The notes under the pieces were generated by a model. It worked only from the letters and a program-made list of their open reading frames with translations. It was not told where the DNA came from and searched no databases. This document shows positions 1-10,600 of a stretch of DNA of 64,000 bases, piece after piece; the stretch's first letter is position 1, and the number at the start of each line of letters is the position of its first letter. A program made the position numbers and the translations under genes. The DNA is from Enoplosus armatus (taxonomy: Eukaryota > Chordata > Actinopteri > Centrarchiformes > Enoplosidae): assembly GCF_043641665.1 (NCBI RefSeq), contig NC_092186.1, forward strand, positions 19,389,001 to 19,453,000, read 5' to 3'.

Positions 1-609
1 GTGTTATCTGTTTCAGTTCTCTGAAATCATGTTTGATTTAATGATAGATTTCTCTGAACGTGAGGTGAGCGACTTGTCATGAGAGCTGCTTCAAATTGAG
101 GCAGAGGAGGAGGACATTAAAGTGGACAGCTGTGAATATCAGTGGGGTAACAGTGAATAAAAATCACACTTCACTGTAAAATGATGAGATTCGTTCAGGA
201 CTGCCTGAACCTGTGATCATCTCTGGATTTTGGCTGGACTGTCTGTGGTGTCACAACTGTAGCGCTGCATGCTGTCCTTTTATTTCCTAAAAAATGTTCC
301 TGCTGCTGAAACCTCACCACTTCCTGTGCAGCAGGAAGGAGCCACCAGAGTGTTAGAAGAGCAAATGGAAAAGATGGTGGGCTCACTTATCAGTGTATTA
401 ATATAGGAATATTAGTATCACATTAAACGCTTTCTTCTGGCTGTGTCCGATTTTTGACTGATTTCCTAAAAACCGTTCAATTAGACAAAACCAGAAGTTT
501 AATTTTCTGTTTATATAAATGAACCTCTCCAGTTTTAGAAGAATAACAAAGATGCCAAAACAAAACGATATCTAACAGTTTAAAATAGTGATACCAAAAA
601 ACAGACTAT

Positions 610-850
610 GGGGCAGAAACTAAGGATTATTTTCATTATAGATTCATTTGTCTTGTAGTTTTTCGATCAATGATTCATTTAGACTATAAAGTCTTTGTAA
701 ATAGAGATAAATGGCCCGAGGTGTTCAAATCGCATGTTCTTTGTCCAAAACACAAATATACTGAATCCACAAAGACAAGCAGCAAATGTTTGGCGTTTAT
801 GCTTTACAAATGACTCAAACGATTAATGGTTGATGAATAATCGACACAGA
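610..850. repeat. Degenerate copy of a dispersed 'cgattaatcg'-type fish repeat
   Basis: The stretch reads like a worn copy of a repeat family common in fish genomes, with 'attattttcatta' near one end and 'actcaaacgattaatgg' with 'ataatcgac' near the other. The fullest copy in this window is at 41933-42272. Assignment is by eye and the ends are approximate. Confidence 0.5.
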
Positions 851-1038
851 CACAAAAAAGTAATAAATATGGGACTTGAATAGAGTCATTACACAGTAGT
901 ACACACGATCATCCTGGATGAGTATTAGAGCTGAGGTTTAGCTTTAGTGTAAATGTTTACTCTCCTGTTTAGATAAACTCGTGTTTGTGATGGATGCGAC
1001 TCTTAATGCTGAATTTGAAGGTAAACTGAGAGAAAGTG

Positions 1039-1078
1039 CCTCCTCCTCCTCCTCCTCCTCCTCCTGCTGCTGCTGCTC
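1039..1078. repeat. Trinucleotide tract (TCC)n followed by (TGC)n
   Basis: About nine TCC units run directly into four TGC units. In one frame this would read as poly-Ser then poly-Cys, but there is no sign that the open frame around it is a real gene. Confidence 0.9.
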
Positions 1079-1142
1079 CGGCTTTATTTGCTCCATATGG
1101 TGTTTGACATGGTACCCAGGGAGAAAAAAACCTCCTGTGTGG

Positions 1143-1314
1143 GCGGAGGAAAAGCCTAGTATTTTGTCCGTCCTGAAATTTGATTCAGAAGTTCAGGATC
1201 CTGGAAGACAAAAAGCAAACGGAGGGGGAGGGAAGAAAGACAGAGAAGGACGGAGGGTTTTTTTTACTGCGAGGAGAGTAAACTCACCAAATACTCTTCA
1301 ACTCCGACTAAAGT
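1143..1314 (+). promoter_or_regulatory. Possible promoter and untranslated first exon of the TMEM79-like gene
   Basis: This stretch is purine-rich, with GGGCGGAGG-type elements near 1140, and ends at a good splice donor (AAA|GTAAGT at 1315). The first coding exon downstream starts only 11 bases after a splice acceptor (4380), so at least one untranslated exon must lie upstream. This is the best nearby candidate, but no transcript evidence is available and other donors are possible. Confidence 0.25.
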
Positions 1315-1319
1315 AAGTC

Positions 1320-2050
1320 CATTTATATGAGGCATGTTTCTAATTGAATAAGGCGCTTAGACGGGCATCTCATGGAGCTACATTAATCCACATTTGTCTT
1401 TGAAATCGGACTGTTAACTGCTGTAATTGCTGCTGAATGGCCACTAAATATAAGGTTTCAGAGCTGCTGCTCCAGAATGACTCGTGTGTCCTTTACGCAC
1501 AGATTTAATGCGGGCTCGAGCGCATTTTGCCCTCATTTGATTTATTTATCACCAAATTAGGCATTTCCTGCAGCCCCCATGCTGAACCAGACAAGAGCAG
1601 ACTTTATTTGCTCTGTGGAAGAGGGATTGTAATAAGTATTTGTTAGAGAGAGTTGCTCAGCAGCGGGAGAAAGGTTCTTTTTCAGCGGGGAGTAAAAGCA
1701 CATTGCCCCCCTACGCGCGTTTCCACATGCACGCCAACTCTGATAAGATTTATTCCCCTCCGACCTGAAAAGCCAGACGAGTCCTAATTGCGCTCTATAC
1801 ATGGTAAAGTCCGCATTTGTTTGGAGAAAGAGCCTCACCGCAGATTTTGCGTGCCGACTCTGCGCCACCGTTGGATGTGCGCCAAAAACATCCAGAAGAA
1901 AATGCTCCAGATTCACTCTGCAGATGTTAATGAAAGCCTCTGAAAGTCACCACGCAGCTCAAACGGCGGCAGACCAACAAAGGCGCGTGATTGGTGTTGT
2001 TTTACATTCATTTGTCGGACGCTTTTGTACAAATCGTCGTATGTGAAGTG
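1320..2050. other. Non-coding, locally GC/CpG-richer stretch
   Basis: No recognisable gene. Compared with the AT-rich sequence on either side it keeps more CpG and contains single transcription-factor-like words such as CTGATAAGATTTATT near 1740. Overlapping open frames on both strands have no recognisable protein features. It could be the downstream part of a promoter region. Confidence 0.3.
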
Positions 2051-2330
2051 TTTTCATTTTTTACAGTAAGAGTACTACAGTAAAAGTAACTAATAGTGAG
2101 AAAAGAAGTATTTTGATCACTTAAGTAAAAGTAGCAATACCACGCTGTAAAAATACTCCATTACAACTAGTAGCCCTGCTGTAAAACTTTACTCAAATGC
2201 AGCCTGCAAGTATTGGCAAGCTGTTAAATAAATATAGTGGAGTAGAAATACAATATGTAGTGCAATAAATGGAAATACCCAAATAATACAAGTGGGTGAA
2301 TGTACTTTACTTTCCACTACAGGAAACCAA
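2051..2330. repeat. Dispersed 'agtaaaagta' repeat, copy 1
   Basis: Repeated words such as 'agtaaaagta', 'aaaaatact' and 'gtactttact' mark a family that is common in spiny-rayed fish. A longer copy lies at 31286-31805, sharing 'aagtagcaataccac' and 'aaaaatact..attaca'. Non-coding. Confidence 0.6.
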
Positions 2331-2796
2331 ATGATGTTATCTTCTTGATTAAATGTAATTTAATGTATTTTCCCATAAGATAATATTTTTCTTGTACATT
2401 AACTTTCACTGTATTTAGTGATGTAGTCCTGCCTTGTGTTATTTCTGATCATCCTATCTGATATTACAGTGGAGTTCAGGAACCCTCAAAGGATAAATCT
2501 GAGGGGTTACCAGATGAGAAGAGATGAAGAAGAAAAAACATCTATTGTGTCTAGAAATATATTCATTTTTTCTCATTACTTTCTAATTTAGCTATTTTCT
2601 TGTGAAATACATACTTTCACTACTCTAGGCCTATAAAGAAGGATTTATACTTAAAATAAGTGAAATACAAATATCAACTAGTATCTAATGTTAGTATCTA
2701 ATGTTTGGTCAGAGAAACTTCTCTACCTTCAGCCCATATTGTCTACAAGCAAAGCTTTCTTATTAACGCTGATTGATTTGGCAGTTTAATACATTT

Positions 2797-3174
2797 AGTT
2801 AAAGAAATTGTTTTGGGAAATATGCTTTTTCGCTTTCTTGCTAAAAGTAAGATGAGACGATTGATACCACTCTCACATGTGTCCATGAAGCTGGAGCCAG
2901 GAGACAGTTAGCTTAGCTTAGCATAAAGACTGGAAACAGAGTACAAAGACGTCAAACTCCTTCCAGCACCTCTAAAGTTCACTAATCAACACATTATATC
3001 TCATTTGTTTAATCCCTACAAAAAACGAATCATAAAAATGATTAGGCTAGCCCCGATTTCCTGTCTTTATGCTAAGCTAAGCTAGCTGGCTGTTAGCTAT
3101 AGCTTCATATTTAACGGACAGATATGAGAGTGGTATCAATCAGCAAGAAAGCTGAAATCAAACTACTCCTTTAA
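2797..3174. mobile_element. MITE-like element (family A) with long imperfect inverted repeats
   Basis: The left arm contains, in order, 'ctttcttgct', 'gattgataccactctca', 'atgaagct' and 'gttagcttagcttagcat'. The reverse complement of the right arm carries the same words in the same order, so the element is a hairpin about 375 bp long with arms over 100 bp and no open frame. Half-copies occur at 8899-9190 (left half) and 25140-25300 (right half). This is a non-autonomous DNA transposon structure; the superfamily is not assigned because I could not fix a target-site duplication. Confidence 0.75.
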
Positions 3175-4143
3175 ATGGAAAAAAAGTCAAAACAGGTTAT
3201 TAGTCCCCAAAATATTAGTTTACTACACTATTACTACTACTATAAGTCTTTTACAGACACTGGTATTAATATCTAACCCTCATTCTCCAATACTTTATAT
3301 TTTGACGAATCAGCCTGCAAAATACCCACCCAAAATACGTTTTTAATTGTCTAATTAAAAAAAAGTATAAACTATAATACTGAGGACATGACCTCAGTGT
3401 CCTGGCTGCATGATCAAACGTCGCAGTCTTACATGTGCAGTATCTTTTGGATACAGGGTTAGAAATATGTATTCCATGTAGTCTGTGTTAGTCTTTTATA
3501 CATTTTACAGAAGATTTATGGTATTTGGACTTTATGCACACGACTGTCAAGCTGTAGTCTGGGTTAATCCATCCTATCTCAGGTCAAAATGACATCATTT
3601 TCGTTTACATTTTGTGAGAAAAGGTCTCAAGAAAACAAAGAAACTTCAATGATAACAATTCAAACCTGCACAGGCAGCATTACCTTGCAGAGGAAGATAA
3701 ACTTCCTGTCAGTGATGACTATTGTACAACCACAGACATAAACTCATAACACTGATTTCCTTTTGTCCCAAAAAAGCTTCTTTCCTTCACATAACATAAC
3801 CAGTTTCATCACTCCACATGGAGTCCCAGTAAAGTTTTGGTTTGAAGGGTTTATACCTGATTAACTCAATACCTACCTGCCATCCTCGTCAATAACAAAT
3901 TGTACCTGCAAAACAGTTACAAAGTGCTTTGCAGGTAGAAGAAAATGAGAATAAATGAGATAAAAGAAACACAGAAAACAGTAAAATTATACTCTTCTTA
4001 GACTTCTGCGACTCCAGCTTCTATAGTTCCTCCGTGATTTTGGGGGAATCAAGATTTGAATAACTTTTCATTTAGGTTCAAAACAGTTTTCCAAAGCTTT
4101 TTTAATTACCTTAAATTTTCAGTCAGGGTTTATGTTGATGTGG

Positions 4144-4233
4144 TTTCTTTCTGCACATTTCCACATGTGCCACCAGATGCTTGAAAGAAAGTGAATAATT
4201 GGCTATTTAGTAAAAAGTAAAGATGAAACACTG
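4144..4233. repeat. Diverged 90-bp direct repeat, copy 1
   Basis: This block just upstream of the first TMEM79 coding exon recurs at 5576-5663. Both copies share 'cacat', 'gtgccac', 'agat.cttga', 'ataattg' and 'gatgaaacact/gacgaaacact'. It may be a small dispersed repeat or a local duplication flanking the exon. Confidence 0.6.
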
Positions 4234-4391
4234 CGGCTTTACAGTTCAGTTGTGTACTGATTTGGCTTCTTTGACACTTGGAGAGTGGAGGTGGTTTTGC
4301 TGCTCCGTGTCTCCCTGGTTTGGTGTTTTTAACTGGTTTCTGGCCTGGTTTTTGTCTGGACCTCCTCCTGCTCCTCTCAGGCTGTGTGACT

Positions 4392-7300
4392 ATGAGCACC
4401 TCGGGGCTTCAGGCCACTAACCGGCAGAATGTGAAGGAGCTCGACAGCATGAAGGAGTCCATCAGTGACATCATCAACCAGCTCCAGGACATCGACCCGA
4501 CCAGGCTCTCCTTCTCCCCCTTCCTGGACCTGGACACTCAGATCTCCTTGGCGCCGGTGTCAGACAGTCCAGAGTCCTCGGTGGAGGAGCTGCACTCGTC
4601 CTCCCACTCCGTCTCCGGCTCCCAGCGTTCCCTTGAACCGACACCAGCAACCAATCAGCCGAGGAGTGAGTTATTACTTCGGCTTTTTACTGTCTGTCTG
4701 ACGGAGCTGTAGGATTTGAGGGGAGGCCAGAGCAAATTAGCAAAAGCTAAAGTTTGAGTTTGAGTCCAGACTGGATCCAAAGAGAGTTCAGGCAGAGTCA
4801 GGACTGATAAAAGAGGAGCAACAGTCAGTAAGGAGTGCACATGTCTTTCTAATTAAAAAAAATAATGCTGTTTTATAAGGTAGAGCAGACGTGTAGATTT
4901 ACCTGCAGGAGCTCTGGAATAAATCAATATCCATGCCATGCATAAAAGTTTTAGGACCTTTAAATCCTTCGTGCAGCTGTTTGTAGTGCTGGGGAGGACA
5001 TATCAAAGCATTATGGGGTGGGAAAGGTGAAATCTGTAATAAGTCAACATCCAATACAGTCACATTCAGGAACATCACCATTAGCTTTACAAACAAGCAG
5101 GTTTAATTGTCTCCCTGGAGAGAAAAGGCTTTGTTTTGAAGTCCATGTCATGTTTTATTGCTCATTATATGATGATTTAAGGACTGCACGTTTTAGAAAA
5201 ATGTCCTGCATGAGTTCTTCTGGATGTAGTATTTAAAAAAGTGTTTCAGGAAGCGAGGAAGTATAAAGTCCATGAGGGTTGGACACTTGCATGTGCATGA
5301 CATAATAAATAACACAACTAACTAACTTAGCCAGTTTTCTTTGGCCTTAAGTCAAAACAGACAAAGTTGAATGTGAATGTGAAGTGGGTGAACATTTGCA
5401 ACCCTCTCCAACACACAAGCATTCCTGGTAGCTCGTGCTTCAACCAGGAAATCATTTAGATGTTTAATGAATGAATGAAAGACATAATAGCCTGCAGCAA
5501 CGGTGAGAACACCTTTAGAAAAGTTGAGAGAACATTTACAGATGTCTGTAATTGCTCCATGAATGATGTATCCTCTTCTTTCTACACATTGCCACGTGTG
5601 CCACTAGATTCTTGATAGAAACTGGATAATTGACTCTATTAAAAAGCAAAGACGAAACACTACTTTACCAGATTAACAAGATACCACGGCCACAGATCCC
5701 CAGAGGCCCCACAAGCACCAGGGTTGCTGGCAATTGTCTTTTTGGAAATTTGAATAATTGCAAATTTTGTCAACGAAGTACAATTTCAACTGAGGTCAGT
5801 CCTGCACCCTGACCTTTTCACGTGGTCCTGTGTTGTAGAGGGTCTAGTTTCAAGACTGTAGTCATATCAGTTTATATTGTGTGTTCTCATTGTGCATTTT
5901 CCTAAATTTGTTTAATCAAATTATCACAAACTAATTGACACAAAGGAAACTGGGCCTCTGTAACTATGGGGACAGGGTACAAACACAATGCATAGAAGGT
6001 GGGGGGTGGGGTCAACACAGGCCCAACAGCAATTTTTGGCCCCTGGTCCTCCTAATAGGTTAATCCAGCCATATGCCCACCACTCCAGACTGTTACATGA
6101 GACCCAGACCTGACATGCAGTAAAGGAATGATTGATTAGTGCGATTCTGCAGTTCATTGCTTTTTTCATCTGGTTTTGGATTGTGTATTAAAATGTGCTC
6201 TGATTTGAACAGGCTCTGGTCCCTGCCACCAGCAGCCCAGCGACGACCTCCCAGAGGAGCCACGAGCAGATCAGACAGAGGAGGGGGAGCTGGATCAGAA
6301 TCTTTCCATTCCGATCATCACAGCGCTCAATTTGGACGCTGCCACGGAAAACTGCATCGGCTGTCCAACCCCAGCCTCTCAGGGAGACATTCCCAACGGC
6401 ACAGACACACAGAGATGGAGTCCAGAATCCACCAATCTGGACTGCACTGTGGACGAGGGTCGACCTCTGATAGGCCCGCCGCCAGAGAGCGTGGAGCTGA
6501 CTGTGTGGCACTCAGAGGGGCGGGGAGAGACTTGCGAGACCACAGAGGAGGCTTCAGATCGGGGGCGATGCTGCTGCCGCTGCTGCCAGTGTAAATGCTG
6601 CCAGAGTGGCCGAGTTCCCGCTTTCTTGTCAGTCCTGGCCTCTCTTCTGTGTGCAGCCGGGATCCTCTATGCACTCTATTTCTATGTCCCCATTAAACCC
6701 CCTGACTGCCCCGACACAGCCAGCCGCATCGTTTTCACTTTCTGCTGCTGTGTGGTGGCGTCCATCCCCGTCCTGCTCGGTATGCTTCAAACACCTGCAC
6801 ACTGACATTCAAAAGCAGCAGTGAGCTTCACAAGTGAAAGATAAAGATTAAGAGAGGATTTGGTTTGTCTGGCCGCCTCGTCTTGGAATGTTTCACTGTC
6901 TCCTGTCCCCTTTAATTTCATGCGCTTTCAACCCCAGAGTAGCAGACGTCTCCCGGGGCCTCTGGAGAGAAGCATAATTTCCTTCTCCTGCACATAGCTT
7001 TAAATGGAAACTACAATAAGGGGTTGGCTGCGTCTCTCGTCTCCCAGGCTGTGGCCTAATTGTTTCAGAATAATTCAATCACTTCCCAACCTGGGCGACC
7101 AGATCGAGGGGGCAGGTGGCAAAAACATCCAAACCAAAGCCTGTTCAGACCGTTTTCCTCTCACCTATTTGTCAAGCTGATGGCAGTGACGAGTATTTGC
7201 ATGTAGGCCATTCTGCTGGCAGTTGCTGTATTCAAATGAAGATATAAAAACAAAGTATGCTGTCAGATGAAGATCAAGTGCAGCTAGGCGTCACTTAAAG

Positions 7301-10155
7301 TTGAGAGTCGTTTGTGGAAAGATGGCCAAGATTCAAGATGCTAACTGACTTATTGCTCTGTTATTATTGCTTATTGCTCCCCTCGCAGTGATGCTCATGG
7401 GTGCAGCGTGCCAGTTCTGCACAGCCTCCTTCAATCTGCTGGAGTCGTTTCCCAGAAGACGGGCGATTCAGCAGATGTTTGTCACGGCGTCCTTGGAGCA
7501 GTTACTCCTCTACGTCCTCAACCTCGTCGTTATGGCCGCTTTACTGCCTCAAGACCAGCTGAAATTGGTGCCTATCCTGGTTGCCATGTTCATCTTAGGA
7601 AGGTGAGGCTCAAATGTGGACCAGAAGGGTGTTAGATGAAGGTGGCTCATAGAAACAACCTAACAAACTGATCCAGGATTAAACCATTTGTTCTGGTTTT
7701 AAAACAGCTCCTTCTTGACTGATCACATCAATCACAATAAAGAAACCTGACATGGAAAGACGAAACTGTGAATAGAACAAGACTAAGAGTCTACAGCATT
7801 GCTAGCCGGTCTTTACTTACAGCGGTACTGCGAACATCAGTATGTTAACATACTCACAATGACGATACTAACATGGTGATGTTTAGCAGATGATATTTAC
7901 CATGGTCAACATCTTAGTTTAGGGTGTTAGCATGCAAACATTTGCTAATTAGCACTAAACACAAAGTACAGCTGAGGCTGATGGGAATGCCATTGGTTTT
8001 GCAGGTGTTTGCTCACAAGTATTGGAGAAATTAAAAATTAAAAAATAAAGATTTTTTTATTTGGTGATAGATGAAAAGTCAAGGGATCACCAAAGTTATT
8101 ACAGTTCATCCTCTGGGAACCATGAATGTCTGTACCAAATTTCATGGCAGTCCATCCAATAGATGTTGAGACATTTGACTCAAAACCACAAATGTCAACC
8201 TCATGTTGGCGCTAGAGCAAGTGGTGTAGTGGAGCATCAAAGTCAGTAGGATGCATCCCCTGGGAACCATGAATGTACAGGAATTTGTACCAATCCATCC
8301 AGTAGATGTGGAGGTATTTCCCTGAATAAGTGAAACATTTGACCTGCTGGTGGCGCTAAAGTCAGTAGGGTTCATCCTCTGGGGATCGTAAATGTCTGTA
8401 CAAGATTTCATGATAATCCGTCCAATAGTTGAGATATTTCAGTCTGGACCAAAGTGGTGGACTGACATTGCCGTCCCTGGAGCCACGCCGCTAGCATGGC
8501 TAAAAACGAACTCAACCACTGTCATTAGCAAAGCCAAAGAGAACTTTTGGCAGCATGTTGTGGAGCAGCAGTGAACTCAGACTGTGACACAAGTCAAGAT
8601 GAACTCAGCCTCACTGAACTCTTCTATTAGCTCAGTTTGTTGCAGGACTCTAATCAAGCCAGTGTGGTTTCATGTACAGAGTGAGTGAATTTTCTTTGAA
8701 TCATAAGTGCTTAACATATTGAATTGAATTCAGACAAGTCCTTTATTTCACAGGAAGCAGATAAAGTTGAGCTGGACTGTGGTACTTAATTTGTGCAAGT
8801 GACACTTAAACCTCCACAAGGTGATAGCCTTGTTTGATTGGCTGTCTGCTCCTTGTGTATTTTTAATTGATGGGTTTCTGAGTTTCTTTAATTTTATTTA
8901 AAGGATTAGTTTGACATTTTGGGAAATGTGCTTATTCACTTTCTTGCCGAGTTCGATGAGAACATAGATATCAATCTCATGTCTGTGAACAAGAGGACAG
9001 TTAGTTAGCTTAGCTTAGCACAAAGACTGGAGACAGGTGGAAACAGCTAGCCTGACTCTGGTTATATCTTGTTTGTTTCATCCGTACAGTATGAAAACCA
9101 AAGTGTAAAAATGACAGTTCACCATTTTACCTGGGGGTTTATATGCTGGACTGTTTCGAGGCTTGGAGCAGTTTCTAGGCAACCAGTGAAGACTCCAGAA
9201 AGTAACTGGTCCCAGTCATTGCTTTACAGATAGCTGTAGTAACTGGTTACCTTTCAGATTTTACACTAAAAAAAATGATGAACTTATAAAATACAATTGT
9301 TGAAGATTAAACCAGAGCTTCCCAACCTTTTTGGCTTGTTGACCCCTCACATTAAAGCTGTGGGTACTTTGGGGCCTGTTGTTGCATGCTTCAGATGTTT
9401 GTTTGTTTGTTGTTTGCATTTCCACCTTAGAGCAAACTTCTCAGATAGTATAATTTGTATATATCGAGTCTCAAAGAGGTACATTTATCCAATATTTCAC
9501 ATAAAAGCAAAGATTTGAGAAAAGCCCAAATAATGAAAATATATTCGAGTTGCACAACTTTATTTATTCTTCTTTCTTACTCTATCAATCAACTCACAAC
9601 CCCTCAGATTTATCTGGTGACTGGTGACTTATCTGGTTGCGAACACTATATTAAACTACCTAACAGTACACAGTATAAAGTAGTCTGTCCCAACTCGACC
9701 AGCTACAGCAGTAAAATGCTACTCATGCGCAGGACATTGTTGTATTAGTACTTTTATCTCTGGTTCTGAATACTGCTTCCACCACTTGCATCGGTGAGCC
9801 TGGTTTAGCTTTATGAAACACCGTCAGGGAGGTTGTGAGTGTTTATCAGTGAAGTTTGAAGTTGATCTGATTTCCTGTTTTGTGTTTAATCCTCCACAGG
9901 CTTGTTTACTGGGTCAGCCTGAACGTGTGCAGCTCCTGGCGAGGCTTCGGCTCCGGCCTGACTGTCTTCCCGCTCCTCGCCATGGTGGCTCTCAATCTGT
10001 TCCTCATGTACACCCTGAATCTCAAAGAGCCACTTTTTGGCTCTCAGGACGTCCTCTATAATCAGGTCACCCCCTCTTCCTGGTCAGGGGAGACATCACA
10101 GAGCCCGAGTGGCAAACCAGACATCCTACCCACAGACATCCTGGATGCTCAGTGA
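4392..10155 (+). CDS. tmem79: TMEM79/mattrin-like multi-pass membrane protein (MAPEG-related)
   Basis: Four coding exons: 4392-4665, 6213-6779, 7389-7602, 9900-10155. The phases (1,1,2) close exactly to give 436 residues; human TMEM79 has about 394. Residues 1-220 form an acidic, Ser/Pro-rich cytosolic-type region, followed by a run of cysteines (CCCRCCQCKCC, about residues 213-223) directly before the first membrane segment. Five hydrophobic segments follow at about 226-250, 262-290, 310-335, 340-362 and 372-397. The stretch LPQDQLKLVPIL, the LVYW after the fourth segment and RGFGSGLTVFPLLAM match mattrin closely. Mammalian TMEM79 is a MAPEG-family protein of the Golgi/lamellar-granule system in epidermis; the role in fish is inferred. 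The ATG at 4392 was chosen because it follows the acceptor CAG at 4378-4380; the more upstream in-frame ATG at 4278 lies in the intron. The family call is firm; which duplicate it is (a or b) is not settled. Confidence 0.83.
4666..6212. other. TMEM79 intron 1
   Basis: Donor A|GTGAGT at 4666 and acceptor AACAG at 6212. It holds the second copy of the 90-bp repeat (5576-5663). No gene is seen; the small open frames here lack recognisable domains. Confidence 0.8.
5576..5663. repeat. Diverged 90-bp direct repeat, copy 2
   Basis: Partner of 4144-4233, 1.43 kb further on in the same orientation, inside TMEM79 intron 1. Confidence 0.6.
6780..7388. other. TMEM79 intron 2, with a GC-richer block at 6870-7130
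   Basis: Donor G|GTATGC and acceptor CGCAG. The middle part is less AT-rich than other introns here and contains homeodomain-like words (CCTAATTGTTTC, AATAATTCAATCAC around 7050-7085). No coding signal. It could be an intronic regulatory element, but that is only a guess. Confidence 0.4.
7782..8505. mobile_element. MITE-like element (family B), about 720 bp
   Basis: The ends are inverted repeats: 'cagcattgctagccgg' on the left against the reverse complement of 'ccgctagcatggct' on the right. The inside has several diverged copies of 'gggaaccatgaatgt' and 'ccatccaatagatgt', as seen in a repeat family widespread in fish. No long open frame, so a non-autonomous DNA element. Ends are approximate. 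Confidence 0.65.
8899..9190. repeat. Half-copy of MITE family A
   Basis: Shares 'gacattttgggaaatgtgctt', 'ctttcttgcc', 'gttagcttagcttagcac' and 'aaagactggagacagg' with the left arm of 2797-3174. The right arm is missing or too worn to see. Confidence 0.6.
9305..9480. repeat. Dispersed fish repeat with 'cttcccaacctttttggctt'
   Basis: The words 'ccagagcttcccaacctttt' and 'tgacccctcacatta' are the recognisable start of another repeat common in fish introns. Identified from memory of the family and not by alignment. Confidence 0.4.
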
Positions 10156-10600
10156 GGAGGCGAGCTGCGCTTTCTTCTTTTAGAGGAGGAGATCTTTCCA
10201 AAAATAGGCCATTCCTGTGGTCTGCAGTTCAGCACAGCAACACACGCTGCAACTATAACCTCCAAGTCTGTGACGGCTTAACTTGTATTTTTGCTCCTCC
10301 TATACAGGACTGTTTTTTTTATGTGGATTCATGCTTATTATCTGAAATGCAAGAGCTCTTTGCCTGCTAGTGGTGGATGAAGCCTTTGAACAATGCTGTA
10401 GTCTTAAAACATTTGTCCTTTTAAGCTATTCCAGTGCCTATATTTAATGTTTTGAACTCTAAGTACTTAAATGCTCTGCTATATATGTGGCTGACTTTGG
10501 TTTGACCTTAAAAAAACCACGAGCAAAGCAACTTCAGTTGTCAGACTTTATTATTATTTCAACTGTCCAAACAGTTTGTACATGATGAAGACAGAATAAA
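10156..10600 (+). promoter_or_regulatory. tmem79: TMEM79 3' UTR and poly(A) signal
   Basis: AATAAA at 10595-10600, 440 bases after the stop, is the first canonical poly(A) signal in this orientation. The sequence between is non-coding. Confidence 0.65.

Larger units (their letters stand above)
7603..9899. other. TMEM79 intron 3, packed with repeats
   Basis: The 2.3 kb intron contains MITE B (7782-8505), a half-copy of MITE A (8899-9190) and another dispersed repeat (about 9305-9480). Donor AG|GTGAGG and acceptor CCACAG. No gene. Confidence 0.8.

Noticed and set aside
981..1316. 111-codon open frame with poly-Ser and poly-Cys
   Set aside because: The composition comes from a TCC/TGC microsatellite; there is no domain or conserved neighbour, and the stretch ends in a plausible non-coding exon donor.
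4278..4391. Upstream in-frame ATG extending TMEM79
   Set aside because: It reads a hydrophobic signal-like leader, but the sequence up to 4380 is a pyrimidine-rich intron end with a CAG acceptor; the ATG at 4392 fits exon structure.
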